A DNA stretch of 64,000 nt. Origin: Micromonospora sp. NBC_01813 (GTDB taxonomy: Bacteria > Actinomycetota > Actinomycetes > Mycobacteriales > Micromonosporaceae). This document shows, in pieces, positions 16,484-24,453 of this stretch. The stretch lies in the NCBI RefSeq assembly GCF_035917335.1, contig NZ_CP109067.1, forward strand, positions 3,905,001 to 3,969,000. Direction: 5' to 3'. The notes under the pieces were generated by a model. The model was not told the origin of the DNA, made no database searches, and worked only from the letters and a program-made list of their open reading frames with translations. The position numbers were made by a program, and so were the translations under genes. How positions within the stretch are numbered: position 1 is the stretch's first letter; each line of letters opens with the position of its first letter.

Positions 16484-17124
16484 CCGGTGACCCGGCCGCT
16501 GGAGACGCGGCCGTTGGAGATACGGCCGTTGGAGATACGGCCGTTCGCGGCGCGGCCGTTCGCGGCGCCGCCGGGCCGCTGGCCGACGCGGCGCGGGTGG
16601 CCGCCGCGTTGGGCGAGCGGCTCACCGCGCTCACCTTCACCGACCTCACCACCGAGCAGGTCACCGCGCTGCTCGTCGACACGATCGCCGGTTGGGGCGC
16701 GGGCCAGGGCTGGCGGGTGTACCGGCGGGCGGCCAGCGTACTGCCGCTGCCGCCGCCGATGTCCGGACAGCATTCGGTCGTCGACGTCGCCTGCGCCCGG
16801 CCGGCGGCACCGCCGGTGGTGATCGAGGTCGACCACACCGACCGGCGTCGGACGGTCGACAAGCTGCTGGCCGAGGCGGCCGCCGGTCGGGTGGCGATCT
16901 GGGTCCGTTGGGGCACCCGTGGCTTCGCCGCCCCGCCGGAGCCGGTCCGGATGGTCACCGTCCCGGTCGCCGCCCGCACCGCCGCCGAGCAGGGGGTACG
17001 GCTGCACTCGCGCCAGCCGGTCCGGGAGCTCCCGCCACCGGCGCACCGGGCCGCCCGGATGACCGCCGCCGGCGAGCCAGCTGATCTTTTCGGCGCCGCT
17101 GACGGCGGGCCGGCACCGGGTTGA
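16480..17124 (+). CDS. Uncharacterised protein with possible nuclease-like core and N-terminal pentapeptide repeats
   Basis: 214 residues. Residues about 4-28 are five near-identical pentads of GDxAV/GRGAAV type, coded by a 15-base tandem repeat. The core (about 75-175) reads VVDVACAR...VVIEVDHTD...KLL...VAIWVRWG, an arrangement of Asp then E-x-D on neighbouring strands that recalls PD-(D/E)xK nuclease folds; this likeness is weak and unproven. GTG at 16480 overlaps the esterase stop, so the pair is coupled. The C-terminus is Pro-rich and looks disordered. Confidence 0.6.
   Translation: MTGDPAAGDAAVGDTAVGDTAVRGAAVRGAAGPLADAARVAAALGERLTALTFTDLTTEQVTALLVDTIAGWGAGQGWRVYRRAASVLPLPPPMSGQHSVVDVACARPAAPPVVIEVDHTDRRRTVDKLLAEAAAGRVAIWVRWGTRGFAAPPEPVRMVTVPVAARTAAEQGVRLHSRQPVRELPPPAHRAARMTAAGEPADLFGAADGGPAPG
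16489..16563 (+). repeat. 15-base tandem repeat, five units
   Basis: Five consecutive 15-base units (16489, 16504, 16519, 16534, 16549) share a GGCCGNT core and differ at a few places. They lie in frame at the start of the coding region and encode five pentads, so unit number could change without breaking the gene. Confidence 0.7.
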
Positions 17125-17147
17125 CCCGTCGTCGCAGCGGTGTCGGT

Positions 17148-17225
17148 GCGCACCGCTGCAGGTGCCGGAGCCGTCCCCGTGTCCACGTTGGGCATTGTGA
17201 ACCGGCCCCGACACCCACAGATCGG
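17148..17225 (-). pseudogene. Remnant of a DUF4166 gene (C-terminal end only)
   Basis: On the minus strand this stretch translates to PICGCRGRFT...VDTGTAPAPAAVR. It matches the end of the intact DUF4166 protein at 20149-20820 (PVFGYRGRFT...VDTGTAPVPAAVR) at 19 of 26 positions. No other part of the gene is visible nearby, and the frame is not preceded by recognisable DUF4166 sequence. It looks like a decayed partial duplicate. The rest of the 17125-17404 gap shows no gene. Confidence 0.6.
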
Positions 17226-17404
17226 GCTACGGAGGCGGTGTGCAGCTTCGCGCCTCCGGCATGGGAGCGGACCGCGTCGGATCTCGCTGTGATCAGTTTC
17301 AACCACACCTGAAGGCCGGCAAAACTCACATCGGGTGACACAATAAGGGGCTGTTGTCACGGAGTGGACAAAGATGACTCTGCCTGGAGGGACGGTGACA
17401 TCCG

Positions 17405-18376
17405 ATGTCCGCTGTGGAAATCAAGTCTGAACTTCGCTCGCTGCGGGCGGGCCGGGGTGTCGCCGCCCCCAACCTCGCCGCACGCCTCGGTGACCACCTG
17501 CTGGCCCTCTGCGGCGGCGGCGCTGGCGACACCGACCGCCTCGACGAGCCGGCCAACCTGCGTGAGCGGGTGATCGCCGAGCTCCGCAGCCAGACCCGAC
17601 AACTACCGGAGGACATGGCGCTCGCGGCGCGAGTCGCCCTGGGTCTACACGCGCAGGCCCAGGACACCCACTTCCGGGGGCGGGTCGCCTGGCTGGCCCG
17701 GCAGTTGGGGCGCGAGGACCGGACCGCGCTACGCCGGATCAACGAGGCGGAGGTGCTGCTGGCCGAGGCGATCGGCCGGGAGTTGGCCAGCCGCAACTCC
17801 CACCCGGTCGGCGACGGCTGGCACGTCGCGGCGCTGCGGGTGCTGGTCCGGCTGGACACCGGGTCGATGGAGGCGTACGAGGAGCGGCGGATCGTCGCCG
17901 ACCGGGACGGCATCCAGGAGGTGAAGCTCGGCATGTCGCTGCCCCGGCAACCGGACAGCACCGGCCTGGACATCCGGGCGGAGGTCCACTGGGGTGGCCG
18001 GCTGATCCGGCACGAACGTCCGCTGCCACAACGGTCCCAGCTGGTCATCGGGCTGCCCCGGCCACTCGCCGCCGGTGAGTCGTGCGACTTCAGCGTGGTG
18101 ACCCGGTTGGGTCCGCGTCAGGTGGCCTCGCCGCACTACGCATTGACCGCGACGAGACGCTGTCGTCGCTTCGAACTACGCGTGCGATTCGACCCTGACC
18201 GACTACCCAAGTGGGTACGACGAGTGACCGGGGAACCAGTTCGGTTGTTGGACACGCCCGCGCCAGGCAGCGAACTACTGCAGCCGGACGCGGTCGGCGA
18301 GGTGTATACAGAGTTCGACGATCCGGAACTCTACCTCGCGTACGGCGCGCAATGGCTGGCCGTTCCTGATCCGTGA
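17405..18376 (+). CDS. Actinobacterial protein of unknown function
   Basis: 323 residues, no signal peptide. The N-terminal part (about 5-125) is helical: IKSELRSLRAGRGVAAPNLAARLGDHLLAL, then LPEDMALAARVALGLHAQAQ and RVAWLARQLGREDRTALRRINEAEVLLAE, a layout seen in actinobacterial proteins of unclear, perhaps regulatory, role. The C-terminal half is beta-rich and ends with FDDPELYLAYGAQWLAV. ATG at 17405 is the first start in frame. The last 250 bases are less GC-biased at third positions than the rest. I cannot name a function. Confidence 0.65.
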   Translation: MSAVEIKSELRSLRAGRGVAAPNLAARLGDHLLALCGGGAGDTDRLDEPANLRERVIAELRSQTRQLPEDMALAARVALGLHAQAQDTHFRGRVAWLARQLGREDRTALRRINEAEVLLAEAIGRELASRNSHPVGDGWHVAALRVLVRLDTGSMEAYEERRIVADRDGIQEVKLGMSLPRQPDSTGLDIRAEVHWGGRLIRHERPLPQRSQLVIGLPRPLAAGESCDFSVVTRLGPRQVASPHYALTATRRCRRFELRVRFDPDRLPKWVRRVTGEPVRLLDTPAPGSELLQPDAVGEVYTEFDDPELYLAYGAQWLAVPDP

Positions 18377-19004
18377 CGCGAGATCACTCAGATGCGTATC
18401 GTTCAGTCGGTCTCCATCACGTATCACCTCCGTGGGGATGGGCAGGCAGAACCGAGCGAATGGCCACCGATGGTCAAGACGATCCGCATGACCAGACCCG
18501 TGACGCATTGCTCGGACAGTAGATTTGGCTGTTCACAGCCACCCCGACCGAAGTCGGCGAGGGCAGCTGGACGCGCCAGAAGTCGGGCGCTGAGGCCGTC
18601 GAATGGTGGGCAGCGACGCCTGCGCGTCGCGCTACTCGGTTGCCTACCAGTCGGTGTGGCCGCCGCGCGGCATGGGCTAGACGATCAGCTGGTCACCACG
18701 CACCGACTGGTCTAGTCATCGAGTAAGGAGTACGCACTTCTCACAGTTCTGCATGACCCGGTCTCCCGTTGAGTTTGTCCCCGTTCAGGCGTTCCACAAC
18801 AACGGTAACACCGCCTGTCGAGTTTGTAATCGTAAATATGGGACGCTGCGGCACCCGCCGATGCCGCACCCGCCGATGCCCGCCGACAGGCCTCTGCTAA
18901 CCTCGGCGCAGCGTCGCGTGCCGGTGGCAGACCGTGTCAGGCATGGAGGCGCCGGATCGAAGGATGCGCAACGACGATGATCGTTGTTCCTTCGCCCTCC
19001 ACCC
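18377..19004. other. Gap with no supported gene; short tandem repeat inside
   Basis: This 628-base gap is lower in GC than its surroundings and no reading frame looks coding. It holds a perfect 15-base tandem duplication (18851-18865 and 18866-18880). The promoter of the hemerythrin gene is presumably near its right end, but I see no clear -10/-35 pair. Confidence 0.5.
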
Positions 19005-19475
19005 GTGGTTGAGGGCGACAAGGCCAGGCTGGTCGCCTGGAGTCGAGAGCTGCGCGGCGTGCACGACAGGCTACGTGCGGCGCTGCGGGTGACCCAGCAG
19101 GCGCTGACCGACGGCGAGCCGGCCGAGCCGGCCACCAGGGACCTGCTGCTGTTCTGTCACGGATTCTGCGCTGCACTCACCGCCCACCACCGGGGCGAGG
19201 ACGGCGAGCTGTTCCCGGCGATCGCCGAGCAGCACCCCGAGCTGCGGCAGACGTTGTCCTACCTGCGGCAGGACCATTCAATGATCGCGTACCTGCTGGC
19301 CGGGCTGCAGGCCGCGGTGGACCGCGCCGCCGCACCAACCGAGCTGGACCGCCATCTGGAAGGCCTGGCCGCCATCATGGAATCGCACTTCCGGTACGAG
19401 GAACGCGCGCTCCTGACGGTGTTGGAGACGCTGACCCTGGACGCCGACCCGGACGCCGTACTGGGGCCGTTTTGA
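19005..19475 (+). CDS. Hemerythrin HHE-domain protein
   Basis: About 156 residues forming one four-helix hemerythrin-like domain. Probable iron ligands: His in RGVHDRLR; His-His with Glu in AHHRGEDGELFPAI; His in LRQDHSMI; and the late ESHFRYEERALL motif. Such proteins bind a di-iron centre and take part in oxygen, nitric oxide or redox sensing. GTG at 19005 is chosen; TTG at 18984 is possible in the same frame, and a stop at 18978 rules out anything longer. Neither has a good ribosome site, so the start is uncertain. It converges on the TetR gene with only 5 bases between the stops. Confidence 0.82.
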   Translation: MVEGDKARLVAWSRELRGVHDRLRAALRVTQQALTDGEPAEPATRDLLLFCHGFCAALTAHHRGEDGELFPAIAEQHPELRQTLSYLRQDHSMIAYLLAGLQAAVDRAAAPTELDRHLEGLAAIMESHFRYEERALLTVLETLTLDADPDAVLGPF

Positions 19476-19480
19476 GCTGG

Positions 19481-20152
19481 TCAGCCGTCGCGCCGGCGGC
19501 GCCGCTCGGCCGATCCGGCGAGCCGGCCACGCAGCGCGCGACGGGCGATCGGCCCCAGGTCGTCGACCACGTCGACCAGCACCGCCAGCTGCTCCAAGGC
19601 GGCCAGCGCCTCGTCGGCACCGGCCCGGTCGACCCCCTCGTACAGCTCCAGCCCGACGAACCCGGCGGCCACCGCGCGGGCCAGTCCGCGCGGATCGGCC
19701 AACTCGGCGACCGGTGACCCGGCAAGCACCCGGCGCAGCACCTGCTCGATCTCGTCGATCCACAGGCGCAGAGCGGCGGCGGTCGACGCGGCCAGCCGCT
19801 CATCGGTCTGCGCGCCGGCCAGCAACTGGGCCAACACCCCCAGATTGCCTTCGCTTCGTTCCTGCTCATGCAGCTCACGGCCGAGGTCCAGCAGCTCGCG
19901 CAACGACCGTACGGCTGCGAACCGGTCACGGTAGGCCGCCACCCGGTCGGCGGTGGCCGCCTGGCAGGCGACGGCGAGCAGGTCGTCGAGGGTGCCGAAG
20001 TGGTAGAAGATCAGCGCCTGGTTGACCCCGGCGCAGCCGGCGACGGTACGGGCCGAAACCCCGGCGATGCCGTGCTGACGGATCGCCTGCACCGCCCCGT
20101 CCATCAACCGACGTCTGGTGCCGGTGCGTTCGACGGGATGCCCAGTGTTCAT
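19481..20152 (-). CDS. TetR family transcriptional regulator
   Basis: 223 residues. The N-terminal HTH, about residues 10-60, reads RRRLMDGAVQAIRQHGIAGVSARTVAGCAGVNQALIFYHFGTLDDLL, a clear TetR signature. The rest is the helical ligand-binding and dimer domain. ATG at 20152 overlaps the stop of the DUF4166 gene (ATGA), making this the last gene of a three-gene coupled operon (SRPBCC, DUF4166, TetR). Two TetR-style palindromes sit just upstream of the operon start, so it probably represses its own operon and is relieved by a small hydrophobic ligand. Confidence 0.9.
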   Translation of the reverse strand: MNTGHPVERTGTRRRLMDGAVQAIRQHGIAGVSARTVAGCAGVNQALIFYHFGTLDDLLAVACQAATADRVAAYRDRFAAVRSLRELLDLGRELHEQERSEGNLGVLAQLLAGAQTDERLAASTAAALRLWIDEIEQVLRRVLAGSPVAELADPRGLARAVAAGFVGLELYEGVDRAGADEALAALEQLAVLVDVVDDLGPIARRALRGRLAGSAERRRRRDG

Positions 20153-20820
20153 ACCGCCGCATTCTCCCGCAGCGGACGCACCGCGGCGGGTACCGGGGCC
20201 GTCCCCGTGTCCACGAACTGTGCCGTGAACCGGCCCCGGTACCCGAAGACCGGGCCGAGGAAGCGGTTGGTCACCCGCACCTCGATCCGGAAGCATCCGT
20301 CGGCGTCGTCCCACCACTCGTGCACCTCGGCGCTGCCGGACAGGCCGGTCGGGAAGCGATGCCCGGTGTAGCGCTGCTCGCCGGTGCGGATCAGCAGCCC
20401 ACCGTGCCGGTCGACGGTGAGGTCGAGCAGCACCGCATAGTGCTGGTGGGTGCCGAGATAGTCCACGATGGCCGCCCGGTGCGGGCTGTAGACCATCGTG
20501 GCGTCGAAGCGGCGGCGGCGGTGCGCGGAGATCTCGAAGGTACGGACGAAGGTCACCGTCTCCCGGCCGTAGCTGTCCCGGTAGGCGTAGTTCTCGATGC
20601 TGAACGGCACGTCGGCGCCCTGCTCGGGGAAGAGGATGTGACGGGTCGCGCCGAGCCGCAGCAACGGCAGGGTCACCGCCGAGCCGTGCCAGATCCGGTC
20701 CATCGTCCCGGTGCCGACGCAGGCGGTGTGGTCGGCGCTGCTGATCCCGAAACGTTGCCGCAGCCGGGGGTGCAGGCGGTCGAAGTCGGTGCCGAGCGCC
20801 TGGCGGAAGATCGAGGTCAC
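20149..20820 (-). CDS. DUF4166 protein
   Basis: 223 residues of the DUF4166 family: IFRQALGTDFDRLHPRLRQRF at the start, GTGTMDRIWHGS, then FPEQGADVPFSIENYAYRDSYGRETVTFVRTF. The C-terminal half continues as a beta-rich lipocalin-like region ending in FGYRGRFTAQFVDTGTAPVP. GTG at 20820 overlaps the TGA of the SRPBCC gene, and its own stop overlaps the TetR start. The family has no proven function; its pairing here with an SRPBCC protein suggests handling of a lipid-like small molecule. A broken copy of its end lies at 17148-17225. Confidence 0.85.
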   Translation of the reverse strand: MTSIFRQALGTDFDRLHPRLRQRFGISSADHTACVGTGTMDRIWHGSAVTLPLLRLGATRHILFPEQGADVPFSIENYAYRDSYGRETVTFVRTFEISAHRRRRFDATMVYSPHRAAIVDYLGTHQHYAVLLDLTVDRHGGLLIRTGEQRYTGHRFPTGLSGSAEVHEWWDDADGCFRIEVRVTNRFLGPVFGYRGRFTAQFVDTGTAPVPAAVRPLRENAAV

Positions 20821-21485
20821 CGGGGGTCCCTTCGTTGGTGGTAACGGGGCCGGTGGTCACGGGGCCGGCAGCGACGGGCCGCCGGGGTGGTGGGCAACGG
20901 CGGAATCAGCAGCACCGCCGCCCCGATCAGCGCCGCGGCCGGCAGGCCGGCGGCGAGGCCGGCAGCGGCCAGCATCAGCCGTACGGACACCTCGGCGACC
21001 GCCTGATTGCGGCTGCGTTCCGGCGGTACGCCGCGCTCCAGCCACAGCCGCAGCCGGTCGAACGACCAGGCGGTCGCCCAGCCGAGGAGCGGGCGGAAGA
21101 CCCGGTCGGCGTACCGGCCGAACCGTCCCCAGCCGGGTGTGTAGTCGTACCCGGTCCAGAACCGCACGCCGTCGGGGGTCGGCTGGTAGCGCCAGAATCC
21201 GCTGCCGGCGCGGATCAGCGACAGCGGGTGATCGCAGGCGAAGCGCAGCGCGGAGGTGGCGGAGCCGTCGGGGCGGTGTCGCTCTCCTGCCGTCTGCCCG
21301 GTGCCGGCGATCGTCAGGCCGGGCAGCAGCCGGGTGGCGTACCGGAAGTTGACGTCCGGCCCGTACGGCTCGATCCGGGTGAACCGCAGGTCCCACCGGC
21401 TGTGCCGGGCCGGGTCGCGGGTGTGCCGCCACACCCGGTCGATCGGTGCCCGGATCACGGTCTCGATGTGGAGCCCCACGACCAT
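20817..21485 (-). CDS. SRPBCC-fold protein with C-terminal membrane segment
   Basis: About 222 residues. The first 150 (HIETVIRAPIDRVWRHTRDPARHSRWDLRF onward, with SGFWRYQPTPDGVRFWTGYDYTP) are of the SRPBCC/polyketide-cyclase-like fold, which holds a hydrophobic ligand in a deep cavity. Residues about 175-205 are a hydrophobic stretch likely to cross the membrane, followed by a basic tail. ATG at 21485 is chosen for the GGGAGGGG run just upstream. The tightest operator palindrome ends 10 bases before this ATG, so the gene leads a TetR-controlled operon. Confidence 0.78.
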   Translation of the reverse strand: MVVGLHIETVIRAPIDRVWRHTRDPARHSRWDLRFTRIEPYGPDVNFRYATRLLPGLTIAGTGQTAGERHRPDGSATSALRFACDHPLSLIRAGSGFWRYQPTPDGVRFWTGYDYTPGWGRFGRYADRVFRPLLGWATAWSFDRLRLWLERGVPPERSRNQAVAEVSVRLMLAAAGLAAGLPAAALIGAAVLLIPPLPTTPAARRCRPRDHRPRYHQRRDPR

Positions 21486-21495
21486 CCCCTCCCGG

Positions 21496-21511
21496 TTGAG
21501 CGATCGCTCAA
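21496..21511 (-). promoter_or_regulatory. TetR operator 1 (perfect 16-base palindrome)
   Basis: TTGAGCGATCGCTCAA, a perfect palindrome 10 bases upstream of the first ATG of the SRPBCC-DUF4166-TetR operon. Bound protein would block the ribosome-site region or the promoter. Confidence 0.75.
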
Positions 21512-21528
21512 TCGGGAGGCTAGCACTC

Positions 21529-21546
21529 GTTGAGCATCTGCTCAAC
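21529..21546 (-). promoter_or_regulatory. TetR operator 2
   Basis: GTTGAGCATCTGCTCAAC: 8-base perfect arms around two central bases. It shares the half-site TTGAGC-N4-GCTCAA with operator 1, with centres 34 bases apart. Two equal sites before an operon that codes a TetR protein are good evidence of autoregulation. Confidence 0.7.
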
Positions 21547-21783
21547 CGGCCGTTCTGGCAGCGACCGTGCCACCGGCCGGCACCCACCCGACAGGCACCG
21601 CCAGCGGACCATCGACCTGCGGAAACTGTCGCCCAGACGACCGTCGACGAATTGTCAGTATCGTTATCGCCGCACCCTCCTGGGCGGTGATATTGTTATT
21701 GCAGGACATCCCACGGGGGGAGAAATCCTGTGTATGACTGCACCATTGGGGCGCCCTTGCTGCCCGGCGAAAGCCAGCAGAGA

Positions 21784-21897
21784 TCACGCCAGCCAGCTGT
21801 CCCCCACAACCCGCAGAACGAGCTCGGGATCCACTTCCTCCGGCATGCCTAGTGCCGGATCTGTGCATTGCCCGAAAAAGCTGGGAAAATCGACCAT
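21784..21897 (-). CDS. Possible 37-residue peptide with a strong ribosome site
   Basis: ATG at 21897 follows a GGAGGA site by 5 bases. The 37 residues begin MVDFPSFFGQCTDPALG, contain MPEEVDPELVLRVVGDSW and end LA. I do not recognise the peptide. The good spacing and the acidic, non-repetitive composition are in its favour. Against it are its short length and the lack of any neighbour of known type. It could also be the intact N-terminus of a gene whose remainder has decayed. Confidence 0.3.
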   Translation of the reverse strand: MVDFPSFFGQCTDPALGMPEEVDPELVLRVVGDSWLA

Positions 21898-22250
21898 CAG
21901 CGTCCTCCGAAGACGTCGCACCCGAACACCGGAGGTGTTGCGCCATGGAAACCGACTGACCGCGATGCTCACCCGGAGCAGATCAAGTCTGCCAGCTCAA
22001 CAGCCATCTGAAGTTCCCCGCCGCATCCGTCGATCGGGCCGGTGACACAGCCACGTTGGCGAATCATCCCCACACTCGGGCCGCAAACCAGAATGCGATG
22101 CCGGACCCGGATCGTGACGCAGACAGGCGTACGAGCAACGCCGATCTGCTCCGACTTCGCCAGCTGCCGACAACTGGGGCCGACCGGCCTCCTCTGCGAC
22201 CGTTTCCCGACGAAGATCGCTTGTGCCGGATATTCCATTATCCGCAACAG

Positions 22251-22511
22251 CTACCTGCACCGAAATCCAGCATGGCACCGGTCGGTGGTGCCATGCTGGA
22301 TTCGTTTGGCGACCCTGGCGCAGGGTCGACGCCTGGCGCCGGGAGATTCGACCCTGAACGCTGACAGCAGATTGCCGATCGACGATGAGGCCCGCTGCCG
22401 CGCCACCGCCGCGAACTGACCCAGCGGCGAAGGGGCGCCCCCGCCCGACCGCGACCGCCGGCCCAACCGGCTGGCCTGGCCGACCAGCGGGCGACAGAAC
22501 GGACACGTCAT
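22251..22511 (-). CDS. Doubtful small ORF with CxxC start
   Basis: 86 residues starting MTCPFCRPLVGQ, with GGAGAGG about 10 bases before the ATG. The CPFC pair could be half a zinc ribbon, but no second pair follows in good context and the rest is Arg/Ser-rich, as in out-of-frame translation of GC-rich DNA. The hairpin at 22264-22302 falls at its 3' end. Confidence 0.18.
   Translation of the reverse strand: MTCPFCRPLVGQASRLGRRSRSGGGAPSPLGQFAAVARQRASSSIGNLLSAFRVESPGARRRPCARVAKRIQHGTTDRCHAGFRCR
22264..22302. repeat. Perfect 16-base inverted repeat with 7-base loop
   Basis: Arms 22264-22279 and 22287-22302 pair without mismatch. The stem is unusually mixed in base composition for this genome. 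It lies 400 bases before the streptogrisin-like gene and is not next to any confident stop codon, so a simple terminator role is not obvious. Confidence 0.7.
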
Positions 22512-22703
22512 AACACGGGGTACCTCTCCCCAATGTTAGTTCTTGTGGCCATCCGAGCCGGATGACAGTCTTTGCGGACCAGCACATCGAGGGCATTGGA
22601 TAGTCAAGGTTGTCCATCGTTCTCACCCGGATCCCGGCCACACCCACGGGAATCCGGCCCTCCGGACACGCCGACCGGCGTGCCGTACCCCCAGGAGGCG
22701 CAC

Positions 22704-23771
22704 GTGAAAGCCCCCAGCTCCTACGTCAAGCGGACAGTGGCCACCCTCGCCGCGCCACTGCTGCTCACCGGGATGGTCCTCTGGCCGTCCGCAGCCCAGG
22801 CTGCCCCCGTACCCCTGTTCGCCGCAGGCGCCGACGCCGCCGCTGAGGTCAGCGAAGAGCTCGGAGCCCGGTCGGCCGGCGTCTACCTCGACGAGGCCTC
22901 CGGTCGCATGGTCGTCACCGTCACCGACGAGACCGCCGCCCGCGCCGCCCGCGCCGCCGGCGCGGTCGCCAGAACCGTCAAGTACAGCGCCGCCGACCTC
23001 GACGCGGTCACCGCCCGGATCGAGCGGGCCGCCGCGTTCGTCGGCACCGCCCGCGCCGTCGACCTGGAAACCAACCAGGTCGTGGTCACAGTGGACAGCA
23101 CGGTCACCGGAAACCGGCTGGCGCTGGTCGAGGCGGCCGTCGCCGCCGCCGGCGACGCCGCCCGGTTGGAACGAACCGACGGCGAGTTCAGCCTGATGAT
23201 CGCCGGTGGCGAGGCCATCTACGGCAGCAACGGCGGGCGCTGCTCGCTCGGCTTCAACGTCCGCAGCAACACCGCCAACTACTTCGTCACCGCCGGGCAC
23301 TGCACCGCCGGTGCCGCCACCTGGTACGCCAACTCCAGCCGCAGCACCGTGCTCGGCACCCGGGTCGTCTCCAGCTTCCCCGGCAACGACTACGGCATCG
23401 TGCAGTACACCAACACCAGCATCGCCCGCCCAGGCGCGGTCTACCTCTACGCCGGCAGCCAGTCGATCACCTCGGTCGGCAACGCCTTCGTCGGCCAGTC
23501 CGTCCGCCGCAGCGGCAGCACCACCGGTGTCCGCAGCGGATCGGTCACCGGCCTGAACGCCTCGGTGACCTACTCGCAGGGCACCGTTCGGGGCCTGATC
23601 CGGACCAACGTCTGCGCCGAGCCGGGCGACAGCGGTGGTTCGCTGTTCGCCGGCACCGCCGCGCTCGGTATGACCTCCGGTGGCAGCGGCAACTGCCGGA
23701 CCGGTGGCACGACCTACTTCGCGCCGCTCAACGCGGTCTTCTCCGCGTACCCGACGCTGAGCCTGGTCTGA
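22704..23771 (+). CDS. Secreted streptogrisin-like serine protease (S1 family) with propeptide
   Basis: 355 residues. A signal peptide (about 1-33, [19 protein letters not shown] then AAQA), an alpha-lytic-type propeptide about 35-165, and a mature chymotrypsin-fold domain about 170-355. Triad: His199 (TAGHC), Asp229 (NDYGIV), Ser310 (GDSGGS). Paired cysteines around CSLG/GHC and NVC/GNC suit the disulfides of streptogrisins A and B. GTG at 22704 is chosen for the AGGAGG site at 22693-22698. The enzyme would fold with its propeptide, cut itself free outside the cell and digest protein. A strong terminator follows, so it is transcribed alone. Confidence 0.93.
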   Translation: MKAPSSYVKRTVATLAAPLLLTGMVLWPSAAQAAPVPLFAAGADAAAEVSEELGARSAGVYLDEASGRMVVTVTDETAARAARAAGAVARTVKYSAADLDAVTARIERAAAFVGTARAVDLETNQVVVTVDSTVTGNRLALVEAAVAAAGDAARLERTDGEFSLMIAGGEAIYGSNGGRCSLGFNVRSNTANYFVTAGHCTAGAATWYANSSRSTVLGTRVVSSFPGNDYGIVQYTNTSIARPGAVYLYAGSQSITSVGNAFVGQSVRRSGSTTGVRSGSVTGLNASVTYSQGTVRGLIRTNVCAEPGDSGGSLFAGTAALGMTSGGSGNCRTGGTTYFAPLNAVFSAYPTLSLV

Positions 23772-23802
23772 CCAGTCTGATCCGACCAGCGGCACCGCCC
23801 AG

Positions 23803-23837
23803 CCGGGCCGCCGGGGCTGACCGCCCCGGCGGCCCGG
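23803..23837 (+). terminator. GC-rich hairpin terminator
   Basis: A perfect 15-base stem (23803-23817 with 23823-23837) and a 5-base loop, 32 bases after the protease stop codon. Confidence 0.78.
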
Positions 23838-23880
23838 TCGTGGGCGGTCGTGGCGACCTCCGCCGGCATACCATCGGTTG

Positions 23881-24453
23881 ATGCCCCGTCACCTGCTGGT
23901 CCCCGGCCGAGGGCTGCCCCGCCCCGAACACTGGCTCAACCGCTGGGCGGCGGCCAACCCCGACTACCGGTGGGCACCCGAACCACCCGGCCCGCCGTAC
24001 GTGCTGGCCGACCGGCTGGCCGCGCTGCACGACGCCGTCGACGCCAGCGACGAACCGGCGGTGCTGATCGCGCACAGCGCCGGCTGCCTGACCGTGGCCC
24101 ACTGGGCCGAGCGGCACACCGGCCCGGTCACCGCCGCCCTCCTGGTCACCCCGCCGTACCTCGACCCGGGCTGGCGGCCCGGCCCGGACGACCCGACCGA
24201 CCTGTACGTCGGCGCGGTCCCCCGGCGACGGCTGCCGTTTCGCACCATCCTGGTCGCCAGCCGCACCGACCCGTACACCTCCTTCGAGGAGTTCGAGCGG
24301 TACGCCACCGACTGGGGTGCGCAGCTGTACGACGCCGGCGACGCCGGGCACATCGAGACGGCCAGCGGCTACGGTCCCTGGCCGGCCGGTGAACGACTGG
24401 TCGCCGCGCTGACCGGCGGTTGGGACGTCACCGGGCCGCAGCCCACGGGCTGA
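23881..24453 (+). CDS. RBBP9/YdeN-type serine hydrolase
   Basis: 190 residues of the small alpha/beta hydrolase group typified by RBBP9 and YdeN. Ser in AHSAGCLTV is the nucleophile, Asp in SRTDPY the acid, and His in GDAGHIE the base. The length is normal for the family. ATG at 23881 is used. Its substrate is unknown. Its last 26 bases overlap the end of a convergent lipoprotein gene. Confidence 0.82.
   Translation: MPRHLLVPGRGLPRPEHWLNRWAAANPDYRWAPEPPGPPYVLADRLAALHDAVDASDEPAVLIAHSAGCLTVAHWAERHTGPVTAALLVTPPYLDPGWRPGPDDPTDLYVGAVPRRRLPFRTILVASRTDPYTSFEEFERYATDWGAQLYDAGDAGHIETASGYGPWPAGERLVAALTGGWDVTGPQPTG

Larger units (their letters stand above)
21547..22703. other. Gene-poor stretch of about 1.15 kb
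   Basis: Third-position GC bias, obvious elsewhere, is weak here on both strands and no family is recognised in any frame. It holds the small candidate ORFs at 21784-21897 and 22251-22511 and the hairpin at 22264-22302, all listed separately. The protease promoter should lie at its right end. It may be a decayed region or may carry RNA features. Confidence 0.5.

Noticed and set aside
18392-18715. A 107-codon plus-strand frame in the 18.4-19.0 kb gap
   Set aside because: Weak third-position bias, no ribosome site, no recognisable sequence.
21997-22647. A 216-codon minus-strand frame in the gene-poor stretch
   Set aside because: Composition is erratic and rich in Arg, Gly and Ser; no ribosome site or motif supports it.
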